From Roseomonas sp. AR75 (GTDB lineage Bacteria; Pseudomonadota; Alphaproteobacteria; Acetobacterales; Acetobacteraceae): a stretch of DNA of 64,000 bases. Where the stretch lies: contig NZ_STGB01000004.1 in assembly GCF_005222815.1 (NCBI RefSeq), forward strand, positions 1 through 64,000, written 5' to 3'. The first letter of the stretch is position 1; every line of letters starts with the position of its first letter. Of this stretch, positions 42,217-50,800 are shown in pieces. A program made the translations under genes and the position numbers. The notes beneath the pieces were generated by a model. The model had not been told where the DNA came from. It worked only from the letters and a program-made list of their open reading frames with translations, and made no database searches.

Positions 42217-42933
42217 TCAGAAACGCACGATCAGGTTGACCCAGCCTTGCGGCAGCGCCTCCGTCGCGGCGGTCTCGATGCGCTTGTCGAGGCCGGTGAG
42301 CACCAGGATCCCGAACAGCGCCAGCGCGGCGCCGAGCGCCGGCCGCGCGATGCCGCCTGCATCCCCCAGGCGCCGCCGCATGGCCGGCATCGCGCCGCGC
42401 GCGGCATAGCCCAGCGCGAGCAACGGCATGGAAGCCCCGAGCGCGAAGACCAGCATGGTCGCGGCGGCGATCCCCGCCGTGGCGGCCTGCGCCGACAACG
42501 CGATGGCCGCGCCCAGCGCCGGCCCGGTGCACGGCGCCCAGGCGAGGCCCAGCACCGCGCCGAGGGCGAACTGCCCGCCCGCCCCGCGCGCGGACATGCG
42601 CGCGGCGAAGGCGGTCACCGGCTGCAGCGCATGCTCGGCCGCGGCCGAGAAGCGCGCGGCGAGGCCCGAGGCCAGCAGCGCCGCCCCGGCCAGAAGCATC
42701 AGCAGCGCCGCGCCGATGCGCAGCACCTCCGCATCCAGGCCGAGCGCGAAGCCCGCGAGGCCGAGCACCATGCCGGCACCCGCGAAGCTCACCGCCAGGC
42801 CGGCCGCCAGGGCGAGCGGTCCCATGCGGTGTTCCGACCCCGCGGCGGCCAGCACGATCGGCAGGATCGGCAGCACGCATGGCGACAGGCTGGCGAGGAT
42901 GCCCGCCAGCCCCGCCAGCAGCAGCGAGACCAT
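42217..42933 (-). CDS. CcdA/DsbD-type cytochrome c biogenesis membrane protein
   Basis: A 238-aa inner-membrane protein with six predicted membrane segments, moving electrons from cytoplasmic thioredoxin to the periplasm. The two redox cysteines are in LSPCVLPILP near residue 18 and AWAPCTGPALG near 133, as expected for CcdA. It starts at ATG 42933, one base after the stop of the thioredoxin-like gene, so the two form a disulfide-reducing pair. Confidence 0.92.
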   Translation of the reverse strand: MVSLLLAGLAGILASLSPCVLPILPIVLAAAGSEHRMGPLALAAGLAVSFAGAGMVLGLAGFALGLDAEVLRIGAALLMLLAGAALLASGLAARFSAAAEHALQPVTAFAARMSARGAGGQFALGAVLGLAWAPCTGPALGAAIALSAQAATAGIAAATMLVFALGASMPLLALGYAARGAMPAMRRRLGDAGGIARPALGAALALFGILVLTGLDKRIETAATEALPQGWVNLIVRF

Positions 42934-42934
42934 G

Positions 42935-43327
42935 TTACAGGGCGCGCAGCAGCAGCGCGCGGATCGCCTCCGGATCGGTGATGCCGGTCGCGCGGCCGCG
43001 CTCCTCGGCGCCGCGGAAGGCGATCAGCGTGGACTGGCTGCGCACCTGAAGCTGCCGCAGCACGTCCTTCTGGCTGTCGAAATCCACGGTGAAGAGCACG
43101 CCCTCGCGCAGGCGCGGATCGGCCGCCACGGCGTCCACATGCGGCCGCTGCGCGCGGCAGGTGGGGCACCAGGGCGCGGTGACCTCGATCAGGATCGGCC
43201 TGCCCGCTGCCTGCGCCGCGGCGAAGGCCGGCGCCGTGAACGGGGCGCGCTCGGCAGCATGAACGGCCGGGGCAGACATGACGGCGATGCCAGCCGTGAT
43301 GGAGCCGAGCAGGAGGCGGCGACGCAT
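42935..43327 (-). CDS. Periplasmic thioredoxin-like protein
   Basis: A 130-aa exported thioredoxin-fold protein from ATG 43327 (MRRRLLLGSITAGIAVMSAP). The signal peptide ends near residue 25 (VHAAE). The active site is TAPWCPTCRAQRP. Partner of the CcdA-like gene directly downstream; together they probably keep periplasmic thiols or cytochrome c haem-binding cysteines reduced. A longer frame to 43399 adds 24 unconserved residues and is not used. Confidence 0.9.
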   Translation of the reverse strand: MRRRLLLGSITAGIAVMSAPAVHAAERAPFTAPAFAAAQAAGRPILIEVTAPWCPTCRAQRPHVDAVAADPRLREGVLFTVDFDSQKDVLRQLQVRSQSTLIAFRGAEERGRATGITDPEAIRALLLRAL

Positions 43328-43411
43328 GGACGGGATCTCCGGGCAGGGTTGCGACGGCCCTGCTTCGTCCGATGCGGCGCGAAGGTTACGCGCCGACATC
43401 GTCCGCCATGC

Positions 43412-43477
43412 CTAGAGCAGCGCCCGTTCGAGTGGAACCGCTCCGCGGTTCCGCCGAACGGGCATAAGCTGCTCTAG
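43412..43477. repeat. CTAGAGCA palindromic repeat, element 1
   Basis: A 66-bp imperfect palindrome. Outer arms are CTAGAGCAGC and GCTGCTCTAG; inner arms are CCGTTCG/CGAACGG and AACCGC/GCGGTT. The neighbouring element at 43489 shares the outer CTAGAGCA/TGCTCTAG ends. Such palindromes are dispersed in many alphaproteobacteria and may be non-autonomous mobile repeats. Confidence 0.78.
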
Positions 43478-43488
43478 AATCAAGTTTC

Positions 43489-43541
43489 CTAGAGCACGAC
43501 CTTCCGATCGACTGATTCCAGTCGATCGGAACGTGCTCTAG
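43489..43541. repeat. CTAGAGCA palindromic repeat, element 2
   Basis: A 53-bp palindrome with arms CTAGAGCACG and CGTGCTCTAG and inner arms TCCGATCGACT and AGTCGATCGGA. It ends inside the FMN-reductase gene: the TAG stop of that gene (43538-43540) is made by the repeat's own CTAG end. Confidence 0.8.
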
Positions 43542-44137
43542 GGCGCCTTGGCCCCTGGCGTTCCGACCAGGCGCGCCCAGTCCGCCAGCGCCGCCACCAG
43601 CTTCGCAACCGCCGCCAGGCTGCGCTCGTCGGTCAGCTCGCCATCGGTGAAGCGCGTGCCGGCGCTGCCGACATAGACCTCGGGCAGGGGCAGCACGCGC
43701 ATGCCGGTGTTGAGCAGCACCGTGCGCAACTGCTGCTGCGACCGCGCCGTGCCGAGCGAGCCCGGCGTCGCGCCCATGATCGCAACCGGCAGGTCCTCCA
43801 GCGGCGTCTTCCGGGCCTCGCCCTCGGGCGCGGTGCGGCCGCCGATGCCTTCCGCGCGGGAAGCCCAGTCGATCGCGTTCTTCAGCGGCGCGGGCATGCC
43901 GGCATTGTATTCGGGCGTGGCGATCAGCATCGCCTGCGCCGGCCACAGCGCGCGGCGGAATGCCTGCACCGACGCTGGCCATTCGGGCTTCTCCAGATCC
44001 TGGTTGATCAGCGGCAGCGCGCCGATCTCCACCACATCCAGCGTCACCCCCGCCGGCAGGCGCGCGGCGGCGGCGCGCAGGAGGGCGCGGTTGAAGGAGG
44101 CGGCGCGCAGGCTGCCGCAAAGGCCGACGATCTTCAT
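43538..44137 (-). CDS. NAD(P)H-dependent FMN reductase-like flavodoxin-fold protein
   Basis: A 199-aa cytoplasmic flavoprotein. FMN-binding blocks are MKIVGLCGSLRAASFNRALL and IATPEYNAGMPAPLKNAIDW, typical of azoreductase/chromate-reductase/FMN reductases. It begins two bases after the stop of a JmjC/cupin hydroxylase gene, so it is the last gene of that unit. It could supply reduced flavin that returns iron to Fe(II) for the hydroxylases, which is inference. Its stop codon lies inside a CTAGAGCA repeat, so the original 3' end may have been changed by the repeat. Confidence 0.88.
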   Translation of the reverse strand: MKIVGLCGSLRAASFNRALLRAAAARLPAGVTLDVVEIGALPLINQDLEKPEWPASVQAFRRALWPAQAMLIATPEYNAGMPAPLKNAIDWASRAEGIGGRTAPEGEARKTPLEDLPVAIMGATPGSLGTARSQQQLRTVLLNTGMRVLPLPEVYVGSAGTRFTDGELTDERSLAAVAKLVAALADWARLVGTPGAKAP

Positions 44138-44139
44138 GC

Positions 44140-45318
44140 TCAGGGCTCCCGGACGACGAGACCGCGTCGCACAAGTCTCTGGCAGAAATCCAGCGCGCCA
44201 TCCCCGAGTTCCCTGGGCGTCGCGCCTTCCGCGAGGCGTTCCATCCAGGCGGCCTGCCGCGCATCGAGCCGCATCTCCGCACCGACCCAGCGGAGCGAGG
44301 CGCCGCCATCGGTCTCCGGCACCAGCACATGCAGCACGCCGGGCGCCAGGCGCAGCCGCGTGTCCGCCTGCGGCGGCGCGACGAACAGACCGCGGCCGAG
44401 CAGCGCCGGGCGATCCGCCGCCAGACGGTCGAGCAGTTCCAGCGCCGTGCGCTCCAGCGCCGCCGGCTCCGCGAGGCGCGCCGCAAGCGGCCGCGCCAGT
44501 TCCGCCAGCCGTCCCGGCCCCTCGGCCAGGCGCCATGTCGGAAAGGTCTCGCGCAGCGCCGGGTCGGTCTCCTCCAGCAGGTCCACGGCCAGGCGCAGCA
44601 CGGCGGCGAAGGAGGGGTCCATCAGCCCGATGGTGATGTGCAGCGAGGGTGCGTCGCCGTCCTGCGCCGCGGCATCGTGCATCACGCCGCGCGGGACATA
44701 GAGCGTGTCGCCGGCACGCAGCGTCAGCGTTGCCGGCTCCCCGCTGGCGGAGAGGTTGCCGGGCCAGGGGGTGCGGCGTGTCGGGCGCGGCACGGGCTGG
44801 TCGGGGAACAGCCGCCAGCGCTTCTCGCCGGTCACCTGCAGCACCAGCACGTCATGCGTGTCGTAGTGCACCCGGAACCCCTGCGCGCCGGGCGGCGTCA
44901 GGTAGATGTTGGCCTGCACGCCATGCAGGAAGACCTGCTCCAGGCCGCGGCAGAAGCGCATCAGCGGCGGGTGCATCTCGTGGAACTGCGAGACCACCAG
45001 CGTCGCGCCTGCATCGAAGGCGCCGAACAGGCCCGGCAGGTCCACGCGGTCATCCTCGCGCAGGTATTCGTGGCGCGGCACGGCCGCGCTGCCCTCCCGC
45101 CGGCTGTCGGCCATGGAGACGCGCGGCGCGCGCGCCGCATCGGTGGCCAGGAAGGCGTCGAGATCGGCGACGGACAGCAGCGGCGCGTGGTGACCGGGCG
45201 CGGGGCCGGGCAGGTGGCGCCATGCCGTGCCCTCGCGCAGCGCGAGACCCTCCTCGATCGGCAGCGCGCCGAAGGCTTGCCGCCAGGCTTCTTCCGCCAG
45301 GGTGGGATCGCTCGTCAT
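44140..45318 (-). CDS. JmjC/cupin-4 Fe(II)/2-oxoglutarate-type hydroxylase, copy 1
   Basis: A 392-aa cytoplasmic protein of the ROX group (YcfD/RoxA-like protein hydroxylases). The iron ligands are intact: His-x-Asp in FRVHYDTHDVLVLQVTGEKR and the distal His in GDTLYVPRGVMHDAAA. The C-terminal half is a helical/winged-helix region as in RoxA. Known members hydroxylate Arg or His residues in ribosomal proteins; others modify Asn or Asp. It is 30 bases downstream of the DNDP-repeat gene and two bases before the FMN reductase. Its target is unknown; the repeat protein next door is a candidate. Confidence 0.87.
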   Translation of the reverse strand: MTSDPTLAEEAWRQAFGALPIEEGLALREGTAWRHLPGPAPGHHAPLLSVADLDAFLATDAARAPRVSMADSRREGSAAVPRHEYLREDDRVDLPGLFGAFDAGATLVVSQFHEMHPPLMRFCRGLEQVFLHGVQANIYLTPPGAQGFRVHYDTHDVLVLQVTGEKRWRLFPDQPVPRPTRRTPWPGNLSASGEPATLTLRAGDTLYVPRGVMHDAAAQDGDAPSLHITIGLMDPSFAAVLRLAVDLLEETDPALRETFPTWRLAEGPGRLAELARPLAARLAEPAALERTALELLDRLAADRPALLGRGLFVAPPQADTRLRLAPGVLHVLVPETDGGASLRWVGAEMRLDARQAAWMERLAEGATPRELGDGALDFCQRLVRRGLVVREP

Positions 45319-45348
45319 CGCCGCGAGCCTATCGGGCCGGCCGAGGCC

Positions 45349-46038
45349 TCACCAGCCGCGCCGGCCGCGGCCCGGCGGGTCACTCGGGTCGTTGTCGCTG
45401 AGCCCGGTACGATAGACCGGCCCGCGCACGCCGCCGCGCCCGCCGCCCGGCGGGTCGCTGGGATCGTTGTCGCTCACGCCGGTCCGATAGACCGGCCCGC
45501 GCACGCCGCCGCGACCGCCGCCCGGCGGGTCGTTCGGGTCGTTGTCGCTGAGCCCGGTGCGGTAGGCCGGCGCCCGCGCGCCGCCGCGGCCTCCGCCCGG
45601 CGGATCATTCGGATCGTTGTCGCTGAGCCCAGTGCGATAGGCCGGCGCCCGCGCGCCGCCGCGGCCGCCGCCCGGCGGGTCGCTCGGATCGTTGTCGCTG
45701 AGCCCAGTGCGATAGGCCGGCGCCCGCGCGCCGCCGCGGCCGCCGCCCGGCGGGTCGCTCGGATCGTTGTCGCTGAGGCCGGTGCGGGTGGCCGGCGCGC
45801 CATAGCCGCCGCGGCCGCCACCCGGCGGATCGCTCGGGTCGTTGTCGTTGATGCCGGCATAGCCGGCGCCGCGCGGCGGATAGCCCGGCGAAGGGGGCAC
45901 GAAGGCGCCCGGTGGCACCGGCGCGACGCAGCCGGCAGTCGCGCTGCCGGCGCCGCCCAGCGCGACCAGCCGCAGCACGAACAGCCGCCGGCGCAGCGGC
46001 GCATGACCCTGCGCGCCTTCTTCGTCCGACTCCGCCAT
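45349..46038 (-). CDS. Tat-type exported protein of seven DNDPSDPPGGGRGG tandem repeats
   Basis: A 229-aa protein that I do not recognise. The N-terminus (APLRRRLFVLRLVALGGAG) has a twin-Arg signal pattern and ends in ATAGC at residues 33-37, a weak lipobox, so it is probably exported by Tat and perhaps lipidated. The rest is seven near-identical 25-residue units with the core SDNDPSDPPGGGRGG followed by a variable ARAPAYRTG or VRGPVYRTG. The last unit is partly degenerate (GRGRRGW). No Cys besides C37. Asp and Asn in DNDP could bind Ca2+. It lies in a five-gene unit between two JmjC/cupin hydroxylase genes, which makes its Asp, Asn, Pro or Arg residues candidate hydroxylation sites. Confidence 0.78.
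   Translation of the reverse strand: MAESDEEGAQGHAPLRRRLFVLRLVALGGAGSATAGCVAPVPPGAFVPPSPGYPPRGAGYAGINDNDPSDPPGGGRGGYGAPATRTGLSDNDPSDPPGGGRGGARAPAYRTGLSDNDPSDPPGGGRGGARAPAYRTGLSDNDPNDPPGGGRGGARAPAYRTGLSDNDPNDPPGGGRGGVRGPVYRTGVSDNDPSDPPGGGRGGVRGPVYRTGLSDNDPSDPPGRGRRGW
45352..45860. repeat. Tandem 75-bp repeat array in coding sequence
   Basis: Six full copies and one partial copy of a 75-bp unit encode the 25-residue DNDP repeat on the minus strand. Units differ at a few bases, many silent, so they have been kept in frame and under selection. The middle copies (about 45560-45780) are nearly identical, which suggests recent unequal crossing-over. Confidence 0.85.
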
Positions 46039-46127
46039 GGCTTCCTCCGCGGGGCCGTGGCGGCCCCGGCTGCGCAGACTGACAACGAATCATGGCGGCC
46101 CGATGAAGATGCCGGGCGGTGCCGCCC

Positions 46128-46562
46128 TCAGCGCTGCGCCTCGCGCGGCGCCGCGGGCATAACCACGATGGTCACGGCGCGCGCGCCGGGTTCCTGCACG
46201 CGGCCACTGAAGGCGGTCACGCGCGCCTCGGCGCGGATGCGGTCGCGTTCCACGCCGCGCTCCGACAGCGCCTGCGACACGGCGCGCGCGCGTCGCGCGG
46301 CAAGCTGGGTGGAGCTTTCCGCCCCCAGCCTGCGGTCGGCATGGCCCAGCACGCAGATGTTGCGGTGCGGCTCCGCCTTGGCGAGCGCGGCGGCGGCCTC
46401 GATCCCGCTGCGCGCGACGTCGCGCAGCCGGTCGGAGCCCTGCTGGAAGGGGACGGCGAAGACATCGTCCTCCAGCGCCTCCGCGCCGACGCAGGAGAAT
46501 TCGCGCGGCTGCCCCAGCGCCAGGCCGGGCCAGAGCAGCGCAAGGGCGAGGATGCGCCTCAC
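46128..46562 (-). CDS. Small OmpA-like peptidoglycan-associated protein
   Basis: A 144-aa exported protein from GTG 46562 (VRRILALALLWPGLALGQPR), overlapping the upstream hydroxylase stop (GTGA). After the signal peptide there is a short N-terminal segment and an OmpA domain: NICVLGHADRRLGAESSTQL followed by ARRARAVSQALSERGV. The usual NR at the start of the last block is replaced by ARR. It should bind peptidoglycan in the periplasm. Its position between two hydroxylases and next to the DNDP-repeat protein suggests a joint envelope function. Confidence 0.8.
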   Translation of the reverse strand: MRRILALALLWPGLALGQPREFSCVGAEALEDDVFAVPFQQGSDRLRDVARSGIEAAAALAKAEPHRNICVLGHADRRLGAESSTQLAARRARAVSQALSERGVERDRIRAEARVTAFSGRVQEPGARAVTIVVMPAAPREAQR

Positions 46563-47785
46563 GCGGCCGGCGCCAGCAGGCCGGCGCCGGCCAGCTTGCC
46601 CAGCAGCGCGTCGGCCTCCACCGCCGGATGCGCCTTCGCGAGTTCCGGCGCCGTCACGTCGTTGCGCGCGAGCAGCCAGCCGGCGGCCTCGGCCTCCGGC
46701 CCGGTGAGCGGCAGCGCGCCGGCGGCGGTCTTCACCACCCATTCCGCGCCGCGCCGCACCGGCTTCGCGCCGGCCGCCACCACGCGGAAGCTCGGCGCGC
46801 CGTCGGCGGCCTCGGCCGGCTGCTCCCCGCCGCCGATGCCGCGCGCGGCCAGGATGTCGTAGCCGCCGCGCGTGAAGTGGTACTGGGCGACGAATTGCGC
46901 CAACGCTTCCATCACCTTCGGCTCCTTCGCGAATTCCGCGATGCGCTGGCCGAGCAGGCCCGCGCGTTGCGTCAGCGCGAATTTCGCGGGCGAAGTTCCA
47001 TCCTGGCGCGGAAGCGGCCTGCGGAATTCGGGATCATGCAGGGCACGCTCCAGCAGGATGTTCAGCAGGTCCATCCCGAGCGGCGCGTGCACGCCATAGG
47101 CGATGTGGACGCTGGACGGCGCCTCGGCCAGCGCGTCGTGGTACCAGCCGCGCGGCAGATACAGCAGGTCGCCCGGCTTCAGCGTCACCACGCCGCGCAG
47201 CGTGCCGCGCGCCTGGTCGTGATGCGCCTGCGGCAGGCCCTTGAAGACCGGATGCGGGATCGGCCACTCGGCGCGGCCTTCCCAGATGTTCCAGTCCTTC
47301 TCACCCTCGACCTGCACGGCCCAGACGTCGTGCGTGTCGTAATGGGTCTTGAACGCCTTGTGGCTCTGCCAGGAGATGTAGACATTGGCCTGGCTCTTCC
47401 CGAGCCCCGCCTCTTCCAGCGCATGGGAGACGGAAGCCAGGCCCGGCGTCAGGCTGTCCACGTCGTTCATCACGACCGAGGCACCCTTGGCGATCCAGGC
47501 CTGCACCAGCTTCGCATCCGGCTGCAGCACCTGCGCGCCGTCGCGGCCGAGCGCGCGGGTGCAGAACTGCTCCGGCGGGATGGTCTGGCTGTCCAGCACC
47601 ATCTTCAGCGAGGTGCCGGTCCAGATATGCGTCATGTCGAGCAGCCGGTTGATCTGCCGCCAGGACAGGACCTGGGCGAATTTCCCGGGCGTGCCGCGCA
47701 CATGCAGGGGCTGCCGGTCGTAGTATTCGGCGAAGAAGCGCTCCGGCGTCATCGGGGCGAGGAGGGCGGCGAGGTCGGCGATCAT
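46559..47785 (-). CDS. JmjC/cupin-4 Fe(II)/2-oxoglutarate-type hydroxylase, copy 2
   Basis: A 408-aa ROX-group oxygenase. Iron ligands are His-x-Asp in KTHYDTHDVWAVQVEGEKDW and the distal His in GDLLYLPRGWYHDALAE. MTPERFFAEYYDRQPLHVRG is the family's typical N-terminus. The C-terminal winged-helix part covers the last 110 residues. It is more standard than copy 1 and could be the ribosomal-protein hydroxylase, but its gene is the first of the unit with OmpA-like, repeat, hydroxylase and FMN-reductase genes. It is divergent from the glutamate dehydrogenase. Confidence 0.88.
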   Translation of the reverse strand: MIADLAALLAPMTPERFFAEYYDRQPLHVRGTPGKFAQVLSWRQINRLLDMTHIWTGTSLKMVLDSQTIPPEQFCTRALGRDGAQVLQPDAKLVQAWIAKGASVVMNDVDSLTPGLASVSHALEEAGLGKSQANVYISWQSHKAFKTHYDTHDVWAVQVEGEKDWNIWEGRAEWPIPHPVFKGLPQAHHDQARGTLRGVVTLKPGDLLYLPRGWYHDALAEAPSSVHIAYGVHAPLGMDLLNILLERALHDPEFRRPLPRQDGTSPAKFALTQRAGLLGQRIAEFAKEPKVMEALAQFVAQYHFTRGGYDILAARGIGGGEQPAEAADGAPSFRVVAAGAKPVRRGAEWVVKTAAGALPLTGPEAEAAGWLLARNDVTAPELAKAHPAVEADALLGKLAGAGLLAPAA

Positions 47786-47884
47786 GCCCCCTTCCTACCA
47801 TTCCGCGCAGTGCCGTGACACGGGGCCGCGCTTGCGGATGGGGTGGTCCTGCCGGCACCCTGGACGGAACGAGGAGGCGCCACG

Positions 47885-50800
47885 ATGACCGACGCACCGA
47901 CGATGGGAACCCCGCCCGCCGGCCAGGGCGGGGATGGCGTGCGCCCGGGCGTGCTGGAAGCGGCGGAGGCCGCGCTGCATCGCGCCGCGCCCGCGCTGCC
48001 ACCCGCCGCCACCGCCCTGCTGCAGCGGCTCTATGCCGCGGTGCCCACCGCCGAGCTTGCCGCCACGCCGCCGGAAGCCCTGGCCGAGGGCGCCGCCAGC
48101 CTGTTCGCCTTCGCCGGGCAGCGCCGCCCGCGGGAGGCGAAGCTGCGCGTGCTGCCGGCCGGGCCCGGCCGCGGCGCGCTGCCGGTGGTGGAACTTGTCG
48201 TGGACGACATGCCCTTCCTGGTGGACAGCGTGCTGGCCGCGCTGGCGCTGCGCGGCCGCACCGTGCGGCAGTTGCTGCACCCGATCGTTCCAGTGCGCCG
48301 CGACGCCGACGGGCGGCTGCTCGACATCGCCGATGGCGGCGCGGCCGCCGGCATGACGCGCGAGAGCATGATGCGCATCGCGCTCGCCCCCGGCGCCGCG
48401 GTGACGCTCGGCGCGGGCGACCAGCCGCCGGCCGCCGACCTCGCCACGCTGGAAGCCGCGCTGGCACGGGCGATGGCCGATGTGCGCCTGGCGGTGACGG
48501 ATTTCGGCGCGATGCGCGCCCGACTCGCCGCGGCCGAAGCCGAGGTTGGCGACGAGGAGAGCGCCGAGTTCCTGCGCTGGATGGCGGAGGACAATTTCGT
48601 CCTGCTCGGCCATCGCCGCCTGGAACTGCACGAGGACGGCACCGCGACCGTGGTGGAGGCGGAGAATCTCGGCCTGCTGCGCGATGCGCGCCTGCCGGTC
48701 TTCGACGCGCTGCGCGACCTGCCGCGCCTGCCGCAGGCGGTGCGCGACAACCTGCTGCGGATGGGCGCGATCACCGTGGCCAAGGCCAACATGCGCTCCA
48801 CCGTGCATCGCCCGCAGCATGCCGACGTGGTGATCACGCGCATCCGCAACGCCGCGGGCGAGCCGGTGGGCGGGCGGCTGTTCCTCGGCCTCTTCGCCGC
48901 CGCCGCCTACAACCGCAACCCGCGCTCCATCCCGATGCTGCGGGAGAAGGTGCTGCGCATCCTGGCGCGCGCCGGCGTGGAGCCGGAGACGCATGACGGG
49001 CGCGCGCTGCGCAACATCCTCGACACCTGGCCGCGCGACGAGCTGTTCCAGGCGCCGGAGGCGGAGATCCTGCGCGGCTGCCGCGTGGCGCTGGATCTCT
49101 CGATCCGGCCGCGGGCCGCGCTGGTGCTGCGGCGCGATCCCTTCGAGCGCTTCGTCTCCGCCATCGCCTGGCTGCCCCGCGACACCTTCGACACGGCGAT
49201 GCGCGAGCGCATCGGCGGGCTGATCGCGCGCGCCTTCAGCGGCCGGCTCTCGGCCTTCTACACGCTGCTGGGCGACGCGCCTCTGGCGCGCGTGCACTAC
49301 GTGATCGGCACCACGCCCGGCGCGCTGCCGGCAGTGGACGAGGCCGCGCTGGAAGCGGCGCTGGTGCAGGCCGCGCGCGGCTTCCGCGACCGGCTGGAGG
49401 AGGCGCTGACGCAGGAGCGCGGCGAGGCCGAGGCGGCGGAGCTTCTCGCCCGCTGGCGCGAGGCCTTCCCGAACGGCTACCGCCAGGCGGAGACCGCGTC
49501 CCAGGGCATCGCCGACATCCACCTGGCGCAGGAAGCCGCGGCGAGCAGGCGGCCGCAGGCGGCGCTGCACCGCGCGCCGGGCGCCGATGCGCGCACGCTG
49601 ACGCTGCGCCTGGCGAATCCCGGCGGGCCGCTGCCGCTGGCCGATGCGCTGCCGCTGTTCGAGAGCCTGGACCTCCGCGCCGTCGAGGAGGTGCCGTATC
49701 GGCTGGAGCCGGCCGGCGGGCCGGAGGTGGTGCTGCATGTCTATCGGCTGGAGGCGCGCGCCGATTGCCCGGAGGACCGCCTGCCGCTGGTGACCGGTGC
49801 GCTGCACGCGCTGCTGCGCGGCTGGGTGGAGGCCGATGGCTTCAACCGCCTGGTGCTGCGCGCCGACCTGTCCTGGAAGGATTGCTGGCTGCTGCGCGCG
49901 ATGTATCGCTGGCTGAAGCAGGTCGGCTTCCCCTTCGCGCAGGAAAGCGTGGAAGCGGCGCTCGCCGCCAACCCCGATGCCGCGCGCATCCTGGTGGACC
50001 TGTTCCATCGCCGCTTCGACCCGCAGATGGCCGACCGCGACGAGACGAAGCTGGACGCGGCATGGCGCACGCTGCTCGACGGCGTGGCCAATCCCGACGA
50101 GGACCGCATCCTGTCGCGCCTGCGCACCGTGCTGGACGCGATGCTGCGCACCAACTGGTATCAGGCGAAGGAGTACCTGTCCTTCAAGCTGGATTCCGCG
50201 CGCGCCGGCGACATGCCGCTGCCGCGGCCCTGGCGCGAGATCTTCGTCCATTCGCCGCGCATGGAGGGCACGCATCTGCGCGCCGGCGCGGTCGCGCGCG
50301 GCGGCATCCGCTGGTCCGACCGTCGCGAGGATTTCCGCACGGAGATCCTTGGGCTGATGAAGGCGCAGCGGCTGAAGAACGTGGTGATCGTGCCGACCGG
50401 GGCGAAGGGCGGCTTCATCCTGAAGCACCCGCCCCCCGCCTCGGACCGCGAGGCCTTCATGGCGGAAGGCGTCGCGGCCTATCGCACGCTGGTGCGCGGC
50501 ATGCTCGACGTGACCGACAACATCACCGCCGCCGGCACGGTGCCACGCGAGAACGTCGTCCGCCGCGACGGCGACGATCCCTATATCGTCGCCGCGGCGG
50601 ACAAGGGCACGGCGACCTTCTCCGACATCGCGAACGACCTCTCGGCCGAATACGATTTCTGGCTGGGCGATGCCTTCGCCTCCGGCGGATCGGCGGGCTA
50701 CGACCACAAGGGCATGGCCATCACCGCGCGCGGCGCCTGGGTGATGGTGGACCGCCACTTCCAGGAAATCTTCGGCCGCTCCGTGCAGGATGCGCCCTTC

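Noticed and set aside
45352..45860. Possible CRISPR array
   Set aside because: The repeats are directly adjacent 75-bp units without unique spacers, and they stay in one reading frame encoding a repeat protein.
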